Counted from the first letter of the stretch, positions 8,075 through 17,165 are shown. The stretch: 64,000 nucleotides of DNA from Nitrosospira multiformis (GCF_900103165.1 NZ_FNKY01000001.1:1984001-2048000); one strand, 5' to 3'. Notes: generated from the sequence alone by a model not told the origin. A program made the numbers and translations.

Positions 8075-8728
8075 ATGGCAAAGACGGTCGAGTTTGTATC
8101 CCAGATGGAGGATTTATCCACCGAGAAGGGTTATCAATTCACGTTCCACTGCGACAAGTGCCATAGGGGTTACACGTCCAGTTACCACGCGACACCGCTA
8201 GGCATTGCCGCCGATCTTCTGGGCACCGCGGGTGGCGTGTTCGAGAGCTTCGGGTCAATTTTCGGAAAAGGCAAGGAGGCGGCCAAAGGAGTGCAGGAGG
8301 CATTAGGCGGTAAAACGCACAGCGACGCCTACGCCGAAGCTGTGGAGGAGGTCAAGCCCCAGTTCAGGCATTGTTCCCGCTGCGGCCATTGGGTGTGTGT
8401 GGATGCTTGCTGGAATGTAAACGCAGGTCTGTGCGATGAGTGCGCACCTAATGTCAAGGAAGAGCTCGTTTTCAAACAGACCCACCTTACGGTCGAACAA
8501 CTCGGACAAAGGTTGAGTGAGCAGGATCTTACCCAGGGCATGGATTTGACGACACCCGCTCAAGTGGTCACCTGTGCGAAATGCGGTGCTGACATCGCTG
8601 CGGGAGCGAAGTTCTGTAGCAGTTGCGGTGAGCCCGTCCGGAGCGTCAAGGGTGTTTTTTGTTCGGAATGTGGTGCAAAGCTGAGTGGCGGGAAGTTCTG
8701 CCCTTCATGCGGTAAGCCGGTACAGTAG
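8075..8728 (+). CDS. Multi zinc-ribbon protein
   Basis: The ATG at 8075 has a strong ribosome site (GGGGAGGCGA) and is preferred to the upstream in-frame ATG at 8006. The 217-residue product carries CxxC pairs: CDKC at 26-29, CSRC and CDEC in the middle, then CAKC/CSSC and CSEC/CPSC at the C-terminus, the last two being classic double zinc ribbons of the type CxxCGxxL..G.KFCxxCG. Between the first two lies a glycine/alanine-rich segment (IAADLLGTAGGVFESFGSIF) that could associate with membranes. Function is unknown. Zinc-ribbon proteins often sit beside Ser/Thr kinase genes, as here, and may act as scaffolds or substrates. No signal peptide is seen. Confidence 0.7.
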   Translation: MAKTVEFVSQMEDLSTEKGYQFTFHCDKCHRGYTSSYHATPLGIAADLLGTAGGVFESFGSIFGKGKEAAKGVQEALGGKTHSDAYAEAVEEVKPQFRHCSRCGHWVCVDACWNVNAGLCDECAPNVKEELVFKQTHLTVEQLGQRLSEQDLTQGMDLTTPAQVVTCAKCGADIAAGAKFCSSCGEPVRSVKGVFCSECGAKLSGGKFCPSCGKPVQ

Positions 8729-8972
8729 CCGGGCAACCCGGTCGGAAATATGACTTAAACGGATTGAAATTAAAGAGATTATCAGCGACTTGCTGCATAA
8801 AGATATTGCATTAATCGGGGAGATCAACTAGAAATAAAATTGAAGCTGAGTGAACTGCCGCGTTAGTTGATAAGTATTCGACTATCGCAATCCATCTTGC
8901 CAATCCGGAATAGTAGTAAAACGATTCAGAGCTGCTGAACAACGGTAACAAAAACGTTAGGGGGAAGCTTTG
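8729..8972. other. Intergenic region before kinase gene
   Basis: These 244 bp are AT-rich and carry no open frame I can support. A short GC hairpin (CCGGGCAACCCGG) lies just after the zinc-ribbon stop, without a T-tract. A promoter for the kinase gene is expected here but no clear -35/-10 pair could be chosen by eye. Confidence 0.4.
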
Positions 8973-10616
8973 ATGCTGGAAAAAATCGGTCGCTTCAACA
9001 TTCTTGAAGAGCTGGGCAGGGGCGGCATGGCGGTTGTTTATAAAGCCTACGACCCCAATATCAACCGTCCGTTAGCCATCAAGGTTCTGCTGGAAGAGCG
9101 CTGCGCCAACAAGGAGTACCGTTCCCGATTTCTGGCTGAGGCTAGAGCCGCCGGTCTCTTGTCCCATCCCAACATTGTGACTATCTATGATATCGGCGAG
9201 GTGAACGATCGTCCGTATATCGTCATGGAACTTCTCGAGGGCGAACCTCTCGATGAATACATGAGATCGACACCCAATCGCTCTCGTCTCGAAGATCTCG
9301 CTATCGGTATTCAACTCGCCAAGGCGCTGCATTATGCGCATAGCAGAGGCATTATTCATCGCGACATCAAACCGAGCAACATCATCCGCGCCAAAGACAG
9401 CAATAATATAAAAATTACAGACTTTGGCATTGCGCATGTCGAAGATCCGGAACAGACCCGGCATACCATGATGGGTGAAGTGCTTGGGACGCCTCAGTAC
9501 ATGTCTCCGGAACAAGCGCTGGGCAGGCAGGTTGATGCACGGTCCGATCTTTACTCTGTTGGGGTAGTGCTTTACCAGTTAATGACGGGGAAAAAGCCTT
9601 TTGAAAGCAATACCACTGCCACGCTGCTGCTACAAATCACTACGACCGAACCGGTGCCCATTGATCAAATTGTTCCCGGTATCCCAAGATCGGTAAAGTT
9701 AATTGTTGAGCGTCTGCTCAGGAAGGATCCTGAAAAGCGGTTTCAAAACGGCAAAGATCTGGCTGATGCCTTGATTGACGCGGTAGAAGAGATTCGCCAG
9801 GACGAGATACAACGCGCGAAGCCAAAGGTATTGCCGATTCGCGTGAAATGGACTCTTATCATGACTGTTATCGTCTCGGTCACGATGATCATCGGCGCTA
9901 CCTGGTTATACAAGCGCCAGTATGCCAGCATCATCCAGCAGGCTACCGAGTATGGCAGTTCCATGGTGCGCTTCATGGCGGCTGAGAGTGCCGAGAAAGT
10001 ATTCAATGAAGACTGGATCTTTCTTGAAGTGTTTATTCAGGATGCGATGACCGGGCAGCGATTTGGCTATCTTGGCCTGGTGGATAGCCATGGCATAGTC
10101 AGAGGAAGCAGCGCGCCTGACAAGGTTGGACAACCTTATCAGAAAATAGAAAATGGTGAACTGATTGCCACGATTGGCGATGTTTCCATACAGCGCTACG
10201 ATGTATCGAAATCATCCTCAATGATGGATTTCGATGCTCCTGTTGTATTTCGTGACAAGGAGATAGGCCGTATTCATCTGGGCATGCAATGGGACCCTCT
10301 GGATGAGTTGAGCAAGCAGATCGTTTTAACGATGCTGCTGCTCATGATAGTGACCGTCGCCGCGGCATCGGTGGTGGCTTACGTGTTCGCGGGCGCGATA
10401 TCCAATCCGATAAAGACATTGCGAAAATCATTTGAAGAAATCAAAAAAGGGAACCTGGGTTACCGGATTGCGCAGACAAGGAAAGATGAGTTCGGAGAGC
10501 TCTTCGAGTCTTTTGACAAGATGGCCGATACGATACAAAAAAGCAGCGAGAATACGACTGATGCTCGTAAGCTATCAAGTAACGAGAAAAATACGGATAC
10601 CCATGGCGCCGGCTAA
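8973..10616 (+). CDS. Membrane Ser/Thr protein kinase with periplasmic sensor and HAMP domain
   Basis: Start is ATG 8973 (GGGGGAAG seven bases upstream), giving 547 residues. Residues 8-275 are a complete Hanks-type kinase: glycine loop GRGGMAVV at 15-22, lysine 37, glutamate 57, catalytic HRDIKPSN at 129-136, DFG at 150-152 and GTPQYMSPE in the activation segment. A transmembrane helix at 293-313, a roughly 137-residue periplasmic region and a second helix at 451-473 follow. A HAMP domain (474-523) ends the protein. The layout resembles a chemoreceptor/histidine-kinase sensor placed after an intracellular kinase, rather than the usual PASTA or proline-rich tail. Lying in a T6SS locus with FHA and PP2C genes, it is a candidate PpkA-like activator of secretion responding to an envelope signal. 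Signal and substrates are unknown. Confidence 0.9.
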   Translation: MLEKIGRFNILEELGRGGMAVVYKAYDPNINRPLAIKVLLEERCANKEYRSRFLAEARAAGLLSHPNIVTIYDIGEVNDRPYIVMELLEGEPLDEYMRSTPNRSRLEDLAIGIQLAKALHYAHSRGIIHRDIKPSNIIRAKDSNNIKITDFGIAHVEDPEQTRHTMMGEVLGTPQYMSPEQALGRQVDARSDLYSVGVVLYQLMTGKKPFESNTTATLLLQITTTEPVPIDQIVPGIPRSVKLIVERLLRKDPEKRFQNGKDLADALIDAVEEIRQDEIQRAKPKVLPIRVKWTLIMTVIVSVTMIIGATWLYKRQYASIIQQATEYGSSMVRFMAAESAEKVFNEDWIFLEVFIQDAMTGQRFGYLGLVDSHGIVRGSSAPDKVGQPYQKIENGELIATIGDVSIQRYDVSKSSSMMDFDAPVVFRDKEIGRIHLGMQWDPLDELSKQIVLTMLLLMIVTVAAASVVAYVFAGAISNPIKTLRKSFEEIKKGNLGYRIAQTRKDEFGELFESFDKMADTIQKSSENTTDARKLSSNEKNTDTHGAG

Positions 10617-11595
10617 ATTCCTGACGTTTGTTTCACTGATTGTTTTAACGGGATGCGCCAGCCCGCCCGCAGGCATACCCACCAGCAAATCCGGCGAAAT
10701 CCGCGGAGAGGAATATGTCATACACACCGCGACACCGGATGACACATGGGTTTCTCTTGCTGATACGTACTTAAAGGATAAAGGTAAATGGTGGCTGATT
10801 GCCGATTTTAATAAAACCAGCGAAGTGACAGCCGGCCAGCAAATTATTATTCCCCTCATTCATCCCAATCCAATCGGTGTTTACTCATCGGGGTATCAAA
10901 CCGTGATGATTCTTTGTTATCACAGGTTTGGTCCGAATAAATCAAAAATGGCTATCACCCCGGGAGATTTTGACGCTCAGATGGCCTATCTTAAAAAACA
11001 TGACTATCGGGTGATTCCTCTTTCCAGTATTCATTCTTTTTTAAAGGGGGACACCGCGCTTCCTCGGCGCGCGGTGGTAATAACCATAGATGACGGCTAT
11101 CGATCTTCATACGATGTTGCCTACCCAATTCTCAGGAAATATAACTTTCCCGCCACCATGTTTGTTTACTCGGATTTCATGGGCTCTCGAGATGCCTTAG
11201 GCCGGAGTGAAATGAAGGAAATGATCGGATCCGGTCTCATTGACATCCAGCCCCATTCAAAAACACATATTTCCATGGGCAAACGGCTGGCTAATGAAAG
11301 TGATGAAGCGTATCGCAGAAGAATAGATGAGGAAATCAGAATCCCCGGCCAGCAAATCAGAAAGGGGCTGGGTTTGCCGCTCCATACATTTGCTTATCCC
11401 TATGGCGATACCAATGATTTTCTGATTTCACAACTCAAGAATGCTGACTACAGTGCTGGCGTCACCGTCAATGCGGGTGGCAACCCTGCTTTTTCCTACC
11501 CGTTCAAGCTGAGAAGAACGATGATTTATGGTGATCGCGATATGGCTTCTTTCGTCAGGAATCTGCGGGTATTTACCACGGAAAAATTAAAATGA
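10603..11595 (+). CDS. Lipoprotein polysaccharide deacetylase (NodB fold) with LysM-like N-terminus
   Basis: From ATG 10603 the protein has 330 residues and a clean lipoprotein signal (SLIVLTGC, cysteine 18). ATG 10561 in the same frame would add 14 residues and cannot be excluded. Residues 37-85 resemble LysM (EEYVIHTATPDDTWVSLAD... IIIPL). Residues 100-300 form a NodB deacetylase: YHRF at 106-109, metal-binding TIDDGY at 161-166, the HSKTH (HxxxH) motif at 218-222 and FAYPYGD later. Such enzymes remove acetyl groups from polysaccharides or peptidoglycan in the envelope. The gene overlaps the kinase by 14 bp and the next gene by 4 bp, so it is co-expressed with a T6SS-associated sensor kinase. 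A role in local cell-wall remodelling for T6SS assembly is an inference. Confidence 0.8.
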   Translation: MAPAKFLTFVSLIVLTGCASPPAGIPTSKSGEIRGEEYVIHTATPDDTWVSLADTYLKDKGKWWLIADFNKTSEVTAGQQIIIPLIHPNPIGVYSSGYQTVMILCYHRFGPNKSKMAITPGDFDAQMAYLKKHDYRVIPLSSIHSFLKGDTALPRRAVVITIDDGYRSSYDVAYPILRKYNFPATMFVYSDFMGSRDALGRSEMKEMIGSGLIDIQPHSKTHISMGKRLANESDEAYRRRIDEEIRIPGQQIRKGLGLPLHTFAYPYGDTNDFLISQLKNADYSAGVTVNAGGNPAFSYPFKLRRTMIYGDRDMASFVRNLRVFTTEKLK

Positions 11596-12101
11596 TGTTA
11601 TCATGGTTCCATCACCTGGTTGTCATGATATCTATTGTCGCTGGTTTACTGGTCTTATCCGGCTTAAGCGGTTGCGCACAGTCGCCGGAGAGGCAGGTCT
11701 CCGTCTCCCAGCCCATTTCAACAACGGTTAACAGGGAAAAGTTGGCACTGGACCTGAAGAATAGGGGAGAGTTGGCTGAGGCACTTATCCAGTGGAAGAT
11801 TCTTGCGACCATTGAGCCTTCCAATACGAATTATGAAACCCAGATCGACGCCACAAGACAGCTTATCGACAAGAAATCGAAGCAGTTCATTCTTGATGGG
11901 ATCGCAAACTTGCGCCAGGGAGCACGGGAGGCCGCAAGACTATCCTTTTTAAAGGCGCTTGCATTGAGTCCAAAGAATAGCGAGGCTTTCAATTATCTGC
12001 GGCAACTGACAATGCGGTACCCTGCAATCGGGCCAAATAGCGGTTGGCCGGATGACATGTGTTGCATGAACTACAGTGCCAATGGAGAGGGCAAAGAATA
12101 G
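11592..12101 (+). CDS. TPR-like lipoprotein
   Basis: This 169-residue protein begins with an ATGATG overlapping the deacetylase stop (ATGA). The N-terminus is a lipoprotein signal with LSGLSGC at about residue 28. The mature part has two TPR-like helical pairs: LKNRGELAEALIQWKILATIEPSN and IANLRQGAREAARLSFLKAL. The last 25 residues (GWPDDMCCMNYSANGEGKE) are not repeat-like. A scaffold or partner role for the deacetylase in the envelope is plausible. Similarity to the larger LysM/TPR lipoprotein encoded convergently just downstream suggests related functions. It ends 89 bp from that gene's stop; no strong terminator is visible in between. Confidence 0.65.
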   Translation: MMLSWFHHLVVMISIVAGLLVLSGLSGCAQSPERQVSVSQPISTTVNREKLALDLKNRGELAEALIQWKILATIEPSNTNYETQIDATRQLIDKKSKQFILDGIANLRQGAREAARLSFLKALALSPKNSEAFNYLRQLTMRYPAIGPNSGWPDDMCCMNYSANGEGKE

Positions 12102-12190
12102 CGTGCCGGCATAAAGTCGTGGCTTGATGAATTATGTGTGCTGGGCTTGACGGATTCCACCACGATTCAGCCATCCCGCATGATCTTCAC

Positions 12191-13330
12191 TTATTTACGC
12201 TGTTGCCCCAATTGTTCGCGATCCAGAATCGCCTTTATTTCATTGCGATTAGACTTTGCCAGCTCATGATTGGGGTCAATTTCCAATAGCTTATCCAGAC
12301 TGCTGATTGCCTCGGTAAAGTTTTGACGCCTGCGGGCACGAACGGAATCGGCATAATAAGCTTCCACAACCTGAGGTCTAATTTTTGCCAGTGCAGCCTT
12401 CGCGCCAGCATGCTCTGGCTCCAGCTTCAATGTTTTGGCGTAGGCCGCATAAGCGTTGGTCAATTGCCCGTTGTTTTGCCACTGATTCCCTTCTTCGTAG
12501 GCTTGTTCGGCATTACGATGCACATCAATTTGATCGCTCGTTTTTCTCAAACGCTCGTTGCCAGGGTAGGCGATTAATGCTTTGGATAATAATTTATTTG
12601 CTTCGGCGAATTGGCCAGAGCTGGTTAATTTTTTTGCATAAGCCACATATACCGTAATCAGAAAATCACTTAGCTCGGCGTTGCCGCCTCCTTCTGTCTG
12701 TATATGTTCCAAGGTGCTGATTGACTCCGCAAACCGGCCATCCGAATACAGTTTTTTAGCTTCGGCCAGTCTCAGATTGGATACATCCGGTGTTACCGGG
12801 TGCTCGACAGGGATTGCAGCCGTCGCTTTACCTGGTGGAGGTTTTTTCCCCGGAATTTTTATGGACCGTCCGGCTTCCAGATTATCGGAAAGCGTGATCT
12901 CATTGTACTTCGCGAGTATGTAAAACTTGAAATGATCGCCAAGAAAGCGCTTGGCGATCAGCGAGAGCGTATCGCCTGGCTGTACTTTATAAGGAAAGTA
13001 TTCTTTGCCCAGCATTTCCACCGGATTGGCATCGATTTGCAGCAATAAACTGGAAGCATTTTTATGATTTGGTTCCAGCACGAGTACTTGCTGCAACAGG
13101 GGTTTGGCTTTTGCTCCATCGCCGTGTTGAAGCGCATCCACGCCGGCCTTGAACAATTCCTTGGCAGTGCCCTGGGGCACCACAACTACAGGAACCGGCA
13201 CCGGTTCGGGTTCTGGTGGCAATGGTGCCGGTTTTGGCGCCGGTGCCAAGGCACAGCCCCCTAAACCAGCAATCAGTAAAATGCAACCATAAATGCCCAG
13301 GCGTCCCATACCGGCCCTTTCCATGCTCAT
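12191..13330 (-). CDS. LysM and TPR lipoprotein
   Basis: This 379-residue protein starts MSMERAGMGRLGIYG and has a lipobox (IAGLGGC, cysteine about 26) followed by a proline/valine-rich linker (PEPEPVPVPVVVV). Residues about 52-95 form a TPR pair ending LVLEPNHKNA. A LysM domain follows at about 110-160 (YKVQPGDTLSLIAKRFLGD ... IKIPGKKPP). The C-terminal half has further TPR repeats (AYEEGNQWQNNGQLTNAYAA, FTEAISSLDKLLEIDPNHE). LysM binds peptidoglycan and TPRs bind proteins, so it could tether a complex to the cell wall. The 257 bp upstream (13331-13587) contain no other gene. It shares the TPR-lipoprotein theme with the gene at 11592 and belongs to the T6SS signalling/envelope block by position. 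Confidence 0.75.
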   Translation of the reverse strand: MSMERAGMGRLGIYGCILLIAGLGGCALAPAPKPAPLPPEPEPVPVPVVVVPQGTAKELFKAGVDALQHGDGAKAKPLLQQVLVLEPNHKNASSLLLQIDANPVEMLGKEYFPYKVQPGDTLSLIAKRFLGDHFKFYILAKYNEITLSDNLEAGRSIKIPGKKPPPGKATAAIPVEHPVTPDVSNLRLAEAKKLYSDGRFAESISTLEHIQTEGGGNAELSDFLITVYVAYAKKLTSSGQFAEANKLLSKALIAYPGNERLRKTSDQIDVHRNAEQAYEEGNQWQNNGQLTNAYAAYAKTLKLEPEHAGAKAALAKIRPQVVEAYYADSVRARRRQNFTEAISSLDKLLEIDPNHELAKSNRNEIKAILDREQLGQQRK

Positions 13331-13587
13331 TTTGTTGTTGAGCCTCTAAACGTTTTCGATAGGATGGGGAGAAGTACAACCCATCATCTGCTTTATTTTC
13401 TATCTCACGAAATTCCTGCCGCTTGCTTCACATTTCCAGTCCAATCGTCATGGTTTGGCATGGGTCATGCTGTCAAATCGAGAATAAGTTATGGGTATAT
13501 TTTGTTACTGCTTCCTTTCCCGTTTCGAATTATAGAACGTATAAGGCATATCCCATATTCTCTGCCGGCCACTTCAGCGCAGCAACA

Positions 13588-14349
13588 TTATTGCTGACTG
13601 GCTTTTAATGTGCCCATTAGCCGATCTTTGAAGGGATCGCCCAGATTTTCAATATCGCCAACATTGATAAGCTCCTCGAAAGCGTTCTTGCCGGACAGCT
13701 CGGTACTTTCGATAACCAGGCCATCCGGAGGAAGGCTGGTGGAGATTGACGATGTAATATACGTGATGGGCAATGCGCCAAAATCCGATAATTGGCTCGA
13801 CGCAAGCGGAAAGTGCAAGGTGCTGAGTATCTGGGCGAGGCCTGGCTGTTTCGAGACGACCACATGCATGGCAAGGTAGTGCAACACAAACTGTTGCAGT
13901 TCGCCATCATTCCGGTTGCGGTTTGTGAGCAGCTCCCTGAGCCGTCTTGGAGAGTAGCCTGTATAGGTAATTATCGACTTGAACGGACAGGTAACGGTGA
14001 TGGTTCTGCTCTCTCCATCCTTCGCGGCTGTATGTATATACTCCCATGGCGTTAGCTCAAGCGACGAGGTCATCTGCATGAGCGGCGAATTGAGTTCCCT
14101 GGATAGATGAAATGGCGCTACGGTAGCGATGGACTCATACAGGCTTTGCAATTCCTTGAAGGCCTGTTCGGCGCCTTTGACCGTCTCTTTTCCGCTGGCC
14201 TGGATATATTCACCGAACACGGCCCGCTGACGAAAAAGGGGAGTCAGCGTTGCGACGTATGCCTTCATCTGGCCGTTGATAATTTCACCGGTCGTACGGG
14301 TCAATTTTCTAAGGGTGAGGAGCTTTTGAGTTGTATAAGTGTCGTTCAT
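13588..14349 (-). CDS. Unknown conserved-looking protein in T6SS locus
   Basis: The frame is open to 14556, but ATG 14349 has a proper ribosome site (GGAG six bases upstream) and the sequence before it looks non-coding, so I take 253 residues starting MNDTYTTQKLLTLRKLTR. I do not recognise a family. The N-terminal 70 residues are helical (GQMKAYVATLTPLFRQRAVFG, then EQAFKELQSLYESI). The centre has a strand-rich segment with TITVTCPFKSIITYTGY and SPRRLRELL. The C-terminus is LPITYITSSIST followed by an acidic tail. There is no signal peptide or membrane segment. Transcribed divergently from the second kinase, it is a candidate new T6SS-associated component, for example a sheath- or contact-related factor, but nothing in the sequence proves that. 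Confidence 0.55.
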   Translation of the reverse strand: MNDTYTTQKLLTLRKLTRTTGEIINGQMKAYVATLTPLFRQRAVFGEYIQASGKETVKGAEQAFKELQSLYESIATVAPFHLSRELNSPLMQMTSSLELTPWEYIHTAAKDGESRTITVTCPFKSIITYTGYSPRRLRELLTNRNRNDGELQQFVLHYLAMHVVVSKQPGLAQILSTLHFPLASSQLSDFGALPITYITSSISTSLPPDGLVIESTELSGKNAFEELINVGDIENLGDPFKDRLMGTLKASQQ

Positions 14350-14757
14350 TCGGGCTCCAATAATTAAGGCGTCTGAGGGTATATTGAACAGATGCGGGGC
14401 CTTGCTAAACAAATCAGCATCAAGATTGCAATATCCGTACCCTGGTGATGGATAATAAGCTGATTCAACGCTGTTTTCCAGTCCAAGATGGCATCCGGAG
14501 CGGCTGATTGATGGTTTGTGGCGCGGTGGGTGACCCAGCTGTCTATTAACGAGCAATCAGCTTGCTCTCTAGAAGGGCCGCAACGGTTTTCTCGAAAGCG
14601 CTTTGCCGGTCAGTAAAATATATGCTATCAATAGGTTATATAGGTGATAGGGGGCGTATCGGGGAAGAATGAGCGATCAACTTCCGGATTTAGTATTATC
14701 ATCCATTGAAGTTATCCATAGTGACTGACCATGCCGTTATAATTTTTAATCGCCATC
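14350..14757. other. Divergent intergenic region, unknown gene / Ser-Thr kinase
   Basis: These 408 bp separate two divergent genes and should hold both promoters. A TATAAT hexamer at 14738-14743 lies only 15 bp before the kinase ATG, without a well-placed -35 element, so the kinase message may have a very short leader. No coding potential is convincing here. Confidence 0.35.
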
Positions 14758-16416
14758 ATGAATCTGACACAACCGCCCGATGATGACCGTACCGTCATGC
14801 CCTCATCCGCGCCGGGATCTGTAGTTGAACAAGCGGAACAGGCACTGGGCGTGGATAACGCGCTACCGGCCGGGACGGCGCTCGGCGAATTCGAGATAAC
14901 CGGCCTGATTGGCGCAGGGGGGTTTGGCATCGTATACCTTGCCTACGATCACTCTCTACAGCGTAGAGTTGCTCTCAAGGAATATATGCCATCAGGGCTG
15001 GCGGCACGAAAGAGCGGCGTGACCGTCGCGAAATCGAAGCAGCATGTGGAGACGTTTCAGGCAGGTCTGCGCAGCTTTATCAATGAAGCTCGTCTACTGG
15101 CTCAATTCGATCATCCATCTTTGGTCAAGGTTCACCGTTTCTGGGAAGCCAATGGAACCGCGTATATGATTATGCCGTTCTACGAGGGCAGCACGCTGAA
15201 GGAAACACTGCGTCAGCGTGGTGAACCGCCAACCGAGCTCTGGCTCAAGCAACTGCTCGGACATTTGCTCGATGCATTGGAAATCATTCACAAGGAAAAC
15301 TGTTTTCATCGGGATATCGCGCCCGACAATATCCTGATCCTCAAGGATGGCCGGCCACTGCTTCTCGATTTCGGAGCCGCGCGCCGTGTCATCAGTGACA
15401 TGACACAAAACCTGACAGTGATATTGAAGCCGGGCTACGCGCCTATCGAACAGTATGCCGAGATGAACTCGATGCAACAGGGAGCATGGACCGATATTTA
15501 TGCGCTGGCCGCAGTGATATATTTTGCGGTCACGGGCAAACCCCCCGTGCCGGCTGTGGCGCGTATCATCTCTGATTCGATGGTGCCACTTACCGAGGCT
15601 ATCGGAGGCCAAACACAAAGCCGGTATTCTCCGGCATTCTTGCATGGCATCGATAAGGCATTGGCGGTAAAGCCGGAAGAGCGCCCACGGGATGTCGCTA
15701 CGTTCCGCAGGCTGCTGGATCTGGCGGAGACCACCCCGATCACAACCGGCTCACCCCTGAGAGATGGGGCGGCCATCATGCCTGGGGGCGGTCCAGCGGA
15801 ATTGGTGAAGACGCGTAGTCAGCGTCCTTTGGCGTTGTACGGTTTCGGTGGCATGATGCTCCTTGCCTTGATCATAGCGGGCTGGTTTTTGATGCGGGAG
15901 ACCCCGATTCCCGTGCCTGTGCCGATAACACCTGAGGAAAACAGGATTCTTGCCACACCTGCCATCCCCGCCGGTGATGCTTCGGTCAATGAGCCGGAGA
16001 CGGATTCCAAACCGCATACCCTCCGCGAGGCGTCACCTGTCACATCCGGAATGACATCCGGGTTGCCACCTAAAGTGGCACCCGGGATCGGGCAGGGTGA
16101 TATCATTAATCCGGAAGCCGAGCTTAAGTCGGGCATCATAAAACGTGGACGTTCTGACGCTGAATCCTCGGTATCACCGGAAGTGCCGACCCGGATTGAA
16201 AAAAAACGGGAGTCTTCGACAAGCGCAATCGAAAAGGTGATCAATGCCAGCCTCATAGAGGGGAAGGCTTGCCTCAGTAACAAAAATTTCGAGTGTGCCA
16301 TCGCAAAAGCAGAAACGGTACTACAACTCGAACCGGGCAACGCACCCGCGCGCGCACTTCTGAAAGACGCCAACATAGCGCAGCAAAAAGCATGGGAGGC
16401 GTCTGAACTCAAATAG
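14758..16416 (+). CDS. Ser/Thr protein kinase with single membrane segment
   Basis: This 552-residue protein has kinase motifs at 45-322: glycine loop GAGGFGIVY at 52-60, lysine 74 in VALKEYMP, glutamate 110, HRDIAPDN at 184-191, DFG at 204-206 and GYAPIEQY in the activation segment. HRDIAPDN replaces the usual HRDIKPxN, a variant of a bacterial kinase subgroup; the catalytic aspartate is kept. One transmembrane helix lies at about 358-378, then a proline-rich linker (TPIPVPVPI) and a C-terminal TPR-like pair near 490-552 (GKACLSNKNFECAIAKAETVL). It probably phosphorylates FHA-bound partners such as TagH, encoded two genes downstream. No Shine-Dalgarno site is evident before the ATG; an internal ATG at 14797 is an alternative. 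Confidence 0.88.
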   Translation: MNLTQPPDDDRTVMPSSAPGSVVEQAEQALGVDNALPAGTALGEFEITGLIGAGGFGIVYLAYDHSLQRRVALKEYMPSGLAARKSGVTVAKSKQHVETFQAGLRSFINEARLLAQFDHPSLVKVHRFWEANGTAYMIMPFYEGSTLKETLRQRGEPPTELWLKQLLGHLLDALEIIHKENCFHRDIAPDNILILKDGRPLLLDFGAARRVISDMTQNLTVILKPGYAPIEQYAEMNSMQQGAWTDIYALAAVIYFAVTGKPPVPAVARIISDSMVPLTEAIGGQTQSRYSPAFLHGIDKALAVKPEERPRDVATFRRLLDLAETTPITTGSPLRDGAAIMPGGGPAELVKTRSQRPLALYGFGGMMLLALIIAGWFLMRETPIPVPVPITPEENRILATPAIPAGDASVNEPETDSKPHTLREASPVTSGMTSGLPPKVAPGIGQGDIINPEAELKSGIIKRGRSDAESSVSPEVPTRIEKKRESSTSAIEKVINASLIEGKACLSNKNFECAIAKAETVLQLEPGNAPARALLKDANIAQQKAWEASELK

Positions 16417-16433
16417 CGATAATTGGGAGATGA

Positions 16434-17165
16434 ATGAAAACCCATAAACAGCATACGTATTGGCGCGCAACAGCGGCCGGAATAGCCATCGTCATGGCGT
16501 TGTCGAGTTGCGCCTCGACCGGAGGGTCAGGGTTTGCAGGGGATAATGTTGGAAAATTGCTTGGCACTCTCGGTGGCGCGGCAATTGGAGCGGCAGTAGG
16601 AGGCAAGAAAAACCCCTTGATTGGAGCAGCGATAGGCGCATTGGTAGGCTATATGGCAGGTTATGCGTTCGATAGTTACCGGATCAGCCAAAAGAAGGAT
16701 GCCACCGAGGTGAATGACGAGTACAAAAGAGATCATGACGGACGCCTGCCTGCCGAGACCGTGGTGACAAAGTATGTGACAAGAACCGACCCATCAGGCC
16801 TGGTCAACAGAGGGAGCCAGCTTGATATCGTTTCGGAAATTGAATTGGTGAAGGGTTCGGGTTCTTCCGGGAAGAAAGATCGCGTTGACGAAGAGCTGAT
16901 GATCTCCGATGCTTCAGGCAGGAATACAAAGAAATTGAAGAAACAGGCGCTTAGTGAGGCAAGTGCCTCGGGCGCGTATGTAACCCGATTTACTTTCAAG
17001 CCGACGCAGGAGATTGCGCAAGGAACCTACCCCTTCAAGACCGTTCTGTATCTCAATGACGAGCAGGTAAGGGAATCCGCAGGGAAGATCCAGATTGTAA
17101 TCGTTGATCAGCAAATAAGGGTGGCGATTCTTGAGCAAGAAGCTGTAATCTACGCAATTAAATGA
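16434..17165 (+). CDS. Glycine-zipper lipoprotein
   Basis: This 243-residue protein follows the kinase by 17 bp with a good ribosome site (TTGGGAGATGA). It has a lipoprotein signal (IVMALSSC, cysteine about 26). Residues 37-77 are a glycine zipper (LGTLGGAAIGAAVGGKK, then LIGAAIGALVGYMAGYAF), which can insert in or line a membrane. The remaining 165 residues are strand-rich (TVVTKYVTRTDPSGL, FTFKPTQEIAQGTYPFKTVL), like an immunoglobulin-type beta-sandwich. The protein is probably outer-membrane or periplasmic. Its operon position between a T6SS kinase and tagH suggests an envelope partner of the signalling pathway, perhaps TagQ/TagT-like in role though not obviously in sequence. Confidence 0.65.
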   Translation: MKTHKQHTYWRATAAGIAIVMALSSCASTGGSGFAGDNVGKLLGTLGGAAIGAAVGGKKNPLIGAAIGALVGYMAGYAFDSYRISQKKDATEVNDEYKRDHDGRLPAETVVTKYVTRTDPSGLVNRGSQLDIVSEIELVKGSGSSGKKDRVDEELMISDASGRNTKKLKKQALSEASASGAYVTRFTFKPTQEIAQGTYPFKTVLYLNDEQVRESAGKIQIVIVDQQIRVAILEQEAVIYAIK

